DNA from: Haliclystus octoradiatus
Lineage: Eukaryota; Cnidaria; Staurozoa; Stauromedusae; Haliclystidae
DNA length: 64,000 bases
Direction of reading: 5' to 3'
NCBI GenBank assembly: GCA_916610825.1
Contig: OU744446.1
Location: forward strand, 3,295,001 to 3,359,000
Part shown: piece by piece, positions 61,001-64,000 of the stretch
Layout: the number at the start of each line of letters is the position of its first letter
Position numbering within the stretch: the stretch's first letter is position 1
Notes under the pieces: model-generated
The model's input: the letters and a program-made list of their open reading frames with translations, nothing else
Database searches by the model: none
What the model was told of the DNA's origin: nothing
Program-made: the position numbers and the translations under genes

Positions 61001-64000
61001 TTACAAATTACGTCATTTTAAACCAATCGCTGAAGCCTCGTATCTTGCTGATCAAAAGCTGTGTTCGCCTGAGTTGGCCAAAGCGGCTAAATGACTTTTT
61101 TGATTTGGCCAACAACTTCGAAAAAGGTCGAGAACAATAGATTGTTGGGCTCCGTTGGCCAAATTTTTGATCATCTTCAAACTGCTATTTTCCGTAGCCC
61201 AACACACGCCAACTCATCCTGATTCAGCCCAACTCAATTTCGGGGTGGCTACATGACTTTTTATTTTGGCCAACATTAAAAAAAATCAGAGTTGGCGTAT
61301 GTTGGGCTACGAAAAAAAAGTCATTTAGTCGTAGCATAAGAGATAGATAAATTGACCACTATAGACAGGTGGCTGCAGTATAGAGGTGACCGTTATAACA
61401 GGTTTGACTGTACTGTAATTTCCGTTAGTCTTATCTCTATTAATGATCATATGTTTCATGTCGATTCATCTCACCTGTTGAATCTAAATTTTCATCGATC
61501 CATCTTTTTGTTCCTTGGAAATTGAATTTACCACCCCCAGAAAGGTAAAATAATACATTAAATCTTATAACCAGTTAAGGGTCAAACACATTGGAATTAT
61601 GTCAAAATAACATTAAAGTAAAACTGTTCAGCACAACACGGGAATTATGAGCAAATGCTTGACACCGAGAGACAACTGCTCAACAAGAATCAATATTGAA
61701 GTGTGACTAAATACCTCAAATGTCAATGCGTTTGAGCAAATTATTTAATATGGATATTCTTTGGCAAAACAAAGACACACATAAATCGCTTCAAAAGATT
61801 TCATAATCGATTTGAAAAAGATACTTGGGATGACTTTCAGGTCGTTCATATAATCTGAAATTATAAAAAGATGATATCAGACATTAGTGTCATATCTTCA
61901 ATGTGCAACTGTAGGAGATTTATAACGACACAATCCATATAATGATATATATCCATAGATACTCTTTATTATAATAACAGTAGGCCGTGTCTGCTGACAT
62001 TACAGGGTGAGATGCTAAGGGCTACTATAGTCGTTAGTCAGAGCTCTTTGAAACAACAGACACGACCGTACAGTAAGATAGTAAGAGGCGAAAAAGAGCG
62101 TTTACGTGGTACAGTTTACACACGTATAGATTTACAGGAAATTATTAACAATAGACAAATATACGATGATGCGAATACAATATAAAACCACCACAAAACT
62201 AATTTGGCACTGGGACAAGGGCCGGATATAAGTGTTAAGTACAGTCAGCACATTTTGGTTCAATATTAGGCCTACTCCTTCAGGTCAGTATCTTAACAAT
62301 TTGCAGGCCCTTCGGAAGGAAGAAATTTGATCCCAGACACAAACATATATTTTGTAGACCCATGAAAATTATCGTAAAGCATTTACGTTTTTAACAAACA
62401 TGATAATATTTTCTTATCAAAATTTCAATAGAAAAGATATTCAGAACTTCAGTTGCAATGGACAGCACAGCAGATGTGGCCCCTCAAACTGCTTGTGTCT
62501 GGCAATCAGAGGGAGAGAAAATCATTTAGGCCCTTTAGATGTAGATGTTTCAAGACCTTGACAAGTAAATCCAGCTATGTCTGGGACACATATTTTGGTC
62601 TTGTATGTTGTTTTGAAAATAAATTAATAACATCAATATATAAGCTTGTTTCAAAAGCCAAAAGATAAAAAATGATAAAGTTGTTTCCCAATCATACTTT
62701 GAAAACAAACGTGCCAGTTCAAGGAATGCTGCCACACCAGATCCATTTGAATCAGAGCCAGTTGACAAACTCTAAAATACAAACAATACTTATGAGAATA
62801 AAAATAAATACAACACTAACCAGAATTTGACATTTCAAATCAAAATGAGATAGATTTGGTGTTTCAGCATTTTTTGACAGAAAAACTCCATCAAAGTCTA
62901 ATAAAGACTTTCTCAACTCTACAATTCACGTTCAATTTCAGTCATTTATGGCCAACAAGGTGTTCAAAAGATATAGGCATATCTGTTCTTGAAAGTGGAC
63001 AATTTCTTTTTCGCGAGAAAAAATTTACGATTTTTTGGAAGTCTAGACTTTGCTATTTTCCATAATGGGCTTACTATCATTCGTATTTATGATGGTTCAG
63101 GTAGAATATTTGGTATTCCATCATGATCTGCAATATTAGCAATAGCAGACTAGTATGGATTAACATAATTGATTTCTCACCGCTCCGTTAAGCAGCTAAT
63201 GTTTTAACGCACTAGCCACCTGCAGAACAGAATTCTGCATCAGTGATTGCAATAATAAATAAGAAAGGGAAAGGCAACCAAACTTAGTAACCTAGTATAT
63301 TACACATCTACCAAAAGTCTATCAAAGAGCTGTTAGGCACTGTGTTCAGCTAGTAATGTACAGTGAAACCTGTATATAACGGCCAGCTACGAGAGCTAGA
63401 TAAATTGACCATTATAGACAGGTGGCTTTTATATACAGGTTTGGTTCAATAGAAAATACTATTTTAGACATTGTAAGAGTGACGACTATAGACAGGTGGC
63501 TGCTGTATAGAGGTGACCGTTATAACAGGTTTGACTGTACTATATTGAAAATAAATTTCCGTTCCAAATTCAACGATAGATAAATAGGAAGGATTTATGA
63601 GCTTCAGAGCACTGGCATTACTGATTAATGTTGCATGTATCTCAGCTGTCAAAGTAGAAACAACAAACACATGATAATTAATGCGTCAATCATCAACTTA
63701 CAGGAACGAGTCCAAATGAATCATAATGAGCAACAATGGCAATTGTTGGTAAATGATCTTCTAAGCCTTGGCCAGAGAGTTTTCCCTGTAGAACAGAACA
63801 AATTAGTTTAAAAGACCTTTCTAATGCATATTGCACATGATCAATAATCATTGTATGGAGCAAACTACCATAATGTCAACTTACAACATTCGAACATCAG
63901 ACTATTCTAGAGAGCTGAGGACTTGGAGGGTTGCACATGCAGATATTAGAGGGGACGTTTGTTGATTAATATGATATTAAACAACAAACAGAAACATAAT
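49061..64000 (-). CDS. NCLN: Nicalin (BOS complex, ER membrane), central and C-terminal exons, partial at both ends
   Basis: Nicalin is an ER membrane glycoprotein related to the M28 peptidase/nicastrin fold; with NOMO and TMEM147 it forms the BOS complex of the multipass translocon. Minus-strand exons: 63702-63785, 62698-62771, 61825-61854, 61475-61563, 60420-60544, 57101-57279, 55803-55884, 54941-54976, 53261-53368, 50022-50075, 49061-49139. Matches to the human protein as remembered include [99 protein letters not shown] and the transmembrane exon [19 protein letters not shown]. Phases join except between 53261 and 50075, where one exon (region ending in Arg before DPDYLFYD) is missing from my model. 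N-terminal exons, including the signal peptide, lie beyond 64000. Two exons are only 30 and 36 nt. Confidence 0.9.
49723..49803. repeat. 80-bp repeat, second copy at 50562-50643
   Basis: CTGTGTTAATGTTCCAAAGG and GACAGGAATTTGACGACTTT are shared, either side of the nicalin exon 50022-50075. Confidence 0.75.
50562..50643. repeat. Second copy of the 49723-49803 repeat
   Basis: Differs mainly by a small insertion (AAGTAAATC) after ACACTGTG. Confidence 0.75.
52021..52813. mobile_element. pogo/Tigger-like non-autonomous element, 793 bp
   Basis: Ends CAGTGAAATCCCGTTAATAT and ATTAACGGGGTTTCACTG are inverted repeats flanked by TA. Internal words of the type ATCGTGATATTAAGCGG recur several times in both halves. 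No transposase frame. It lies between two nicalin exons. Confidence 0.8.
53932..54160 (+). mobile_element. tRNA-derived SINE with a V-SINE-like core
   Basis: The tRNA-like head (TGGTGTAGTGGCTAGGGCG, B box GGGTTCAAGCCC) is followed by GTCAGGAAGGGCACCCGGC, which resembles the central conserved domain of vertebrate V-SINEs, and by an A-rich tail. It is flanked by imperfect 16-bp duplications, CTCAAGTAACCCCTAT before and CTTAAGTGACCCCTAT after, and sits in a fragment of a pogo-like MITE within a nicalin intron. Confidence 0.75.
54247..54667. mobile_element. TIR element with telomere-like and tRNA-like inserts, empty site known
   Basis: Inner ends ATTTGACCGGCAGTCGCAGC (54257) and its near-complement ending at 54650 form TIRs of about 29 bp. 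The element splits a repeat whose second copy at about 63104-63262 is uninterrupted, and AATATT occurs on both sides (54241-54246 and 54668-54673), so that is the likely target duplication. Inside are TTAGGGTTAGG-type words (about 54353-54412), CACGTGA palindromes and a tRNA-like stretch (about 54474-54541, A box TGGCGTAGTTCATTCAG, B box GGTTCGATTCC). Confidence 0.7.
54668..54829. repeat. Repeat with near-identical copy at 63104-63262
   Basis: About 155 bp beginning AATATTTGGTATTCCAT.ATG and ending TCAGTGATT..AATAATAAATAAG are almost the same in both nicalin introns. Confidence 0.75.
55257..55400. repeat. TTCTTCCGCAGCTG-family repeat, copy in nicalin intron
   Basis: GTGAATGATGTTCTTCCGCA..ACCATGGCTTGTTATAATC..CTGATTGATTAGCAGCAAGA. 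Near-identical copies at 56436-56600 and 57634-57775, split copy at 59656-59735 plus 60090-60150, and older relatives at about 50755-50960 and 51787-51965. Confidence 0.8.
55473..55688. mobile_element. hAT-like MITE, 216 bp, with 8-bp target duplication
   Basis: Ends CAGGGTCCGACAAA and TTTGTCGGACCCTG are perfect inverted repeats. CACGCAAA flanks both sides (55465-55472, 55689-55696). A related left end occurs at about 4013 and a worn right end near 23130-23175. It lies in a nicalin intron. Confidence 0.88.
56436..56600. repeat. TTCTTCCGCAGCTG-family repeat
   Basis: Second near-identical copy; its tail unit (CAGCAAGATGAAAATAATAA) is followed by a similar CAGCAAGGTGAAAATAATAA. Confidence 0.8.
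57634..57775. repeat. TTCTTCCGCAGCTG-family repeat
   Basis: Third near-identical copy, about 350 bp from a nicalin exon. Confidence 0.8.
57975..58337 (-). mobile_element. tRNA-derived SINE of a third family (minus strand)
   Basis: Read on the minus strand the head starts GGTTAGCTCAAATGGCAGAG (A box) and has GGTTCAAATCTCCCG (B box). The body, rich in CGCAGCTA, GCGCATCG and AGAGCAATG-like words on the plus strand, matches 13783-14038 and a worn copy at 40625-40810. It lies in a nicalin intron. Confidence 0.65.
59736..60089 (+). mobile_element. 5'-truncated LINE, reverse-transcriptase C-terminus and 3' end
   Basis: One frame reads [14 protein letters not shown].. then [16 protein letters not shown] and [11 protein letters not shown] before a stop (about 59740-59928), typical of the C-terminus of LINE ORF2 proteins. 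A short 3' UTR ends in (ATG/GAT)n microsatellite. It splits a copy of the TTCTTCCGCAGCTG repeat family (59656-59735 continuing at 60090), with AACA on both sides. Confidence 0.8.
60638..61410. mobile_element. CAGTCAAACCTG-family MITE split by a nested element
   Basis: The outer element starts CAGTCAAACCTGTATATAAC at 60638 and ends ATAACAGGTTTGACTG at 61410, flanked by TA. Between about 60670 and 61335 lies a second element. With it removed the outer copy would be about 110 bp. Confidence 0.8.
60671..61335. mobile_element. Nested TIR element with repeated GGCTAAATGACTTTTT words
   Basis: Ends GCTACGGCTAAATGACTTTT and the near-complement AAAAGTCATTTAGTCGTAGC form TIRs of about 45 bp. ATAA on both sides may be the target duplication. 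Inside, GGCTAAATGACTTTTT and GCCAACA words recur about four times in the same orientation. Confidence 0.75.
63104..63262. repeat. Second copy of the 54668-54829 repeat, uninterrupted
   Basis: It carries the unbroken junction GAATATTTGGTATTCC that is split by the TIR element at 54247-54667 in the other copy. Confidence 0.75.
63361..63537. mobile_element. CAGTCAAACCTG-family MITE, 177 bp
   Basis: Starts CAGTGAAACCTGTATATAAC, ends ATAACAGGTTTGACTG, flanked by TA; in a nicalin intron. Confidence 0.8.

Overview
The window is nuclear DNA of an AT-rich animal. Coding sequence is cut into many short exons (26-368 nt) with GT-AG introns, and introns and intergenic DNA are full of short non-autonomous transposons and SINEs. 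The genes (nonsense-mediated decay factor SMG5, mitochondrial phosphatase PPTC7, a securin-like protein, the BOS-complex subunit nicalin) are general metazoan genes. I think a marine invertebrate, perhaps a non-vertebrate deuterostome such as an ascidian, is likely, but nothing seen here fixes the species. Layout: (1) 1339-15688, minus strand, the N-terminal 11 coding exons of SMG5; its C-terminal exons (PIN domain) lie before base 1. (2) 16318-24304, plus strand, a complete six-exon PPTC7-type PP2C phosphatase, head to head with SMG5 across about 630 bp that probably hold a shared bidirectional promoter. (3) 25373-41180, plus strand, a 14-exon gene for a 507-residue coiled-coil protein I cannot name; its first intron holds a young Ty3-type LTR retrotransposon derivative (25935-29047, minus strand) that keeps gag-protease but has lost reverse transcriptase. 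(4) 42206-46723, plus strand, a four-exon 244-residue securin (PTTG)-like protein. (5) 49061-64000, minus strand, most of nicalin; its N-terminal exons lie beyond the window and its last exon was not found. Everything else is repeats: TIR/MITE families with recognisable target-site duplications (TTAA piggyBac-like, TA pogo- or mariner-like, 8-bp hAT-like, about 9-bp foldback), self-complementary GTTCATGAAC-rich elements, a Helitron-like element, three kinds of tRNA-derived SINE (one with a V-SINE-like core), LINE 3' ends and an internally tandem-duplicated region. The genes show no sign of a shared pathway or operon: they are separately spliced, on both strands, and the two with clear 3' ends have their own AATAAA signals. 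The most useful leads are the securin-like protein with altered degron motifs, the gag-only LTR element with short direct repeats at both deletion junctions, and insertions dated by an intact empty-site paralogue or by nesting.
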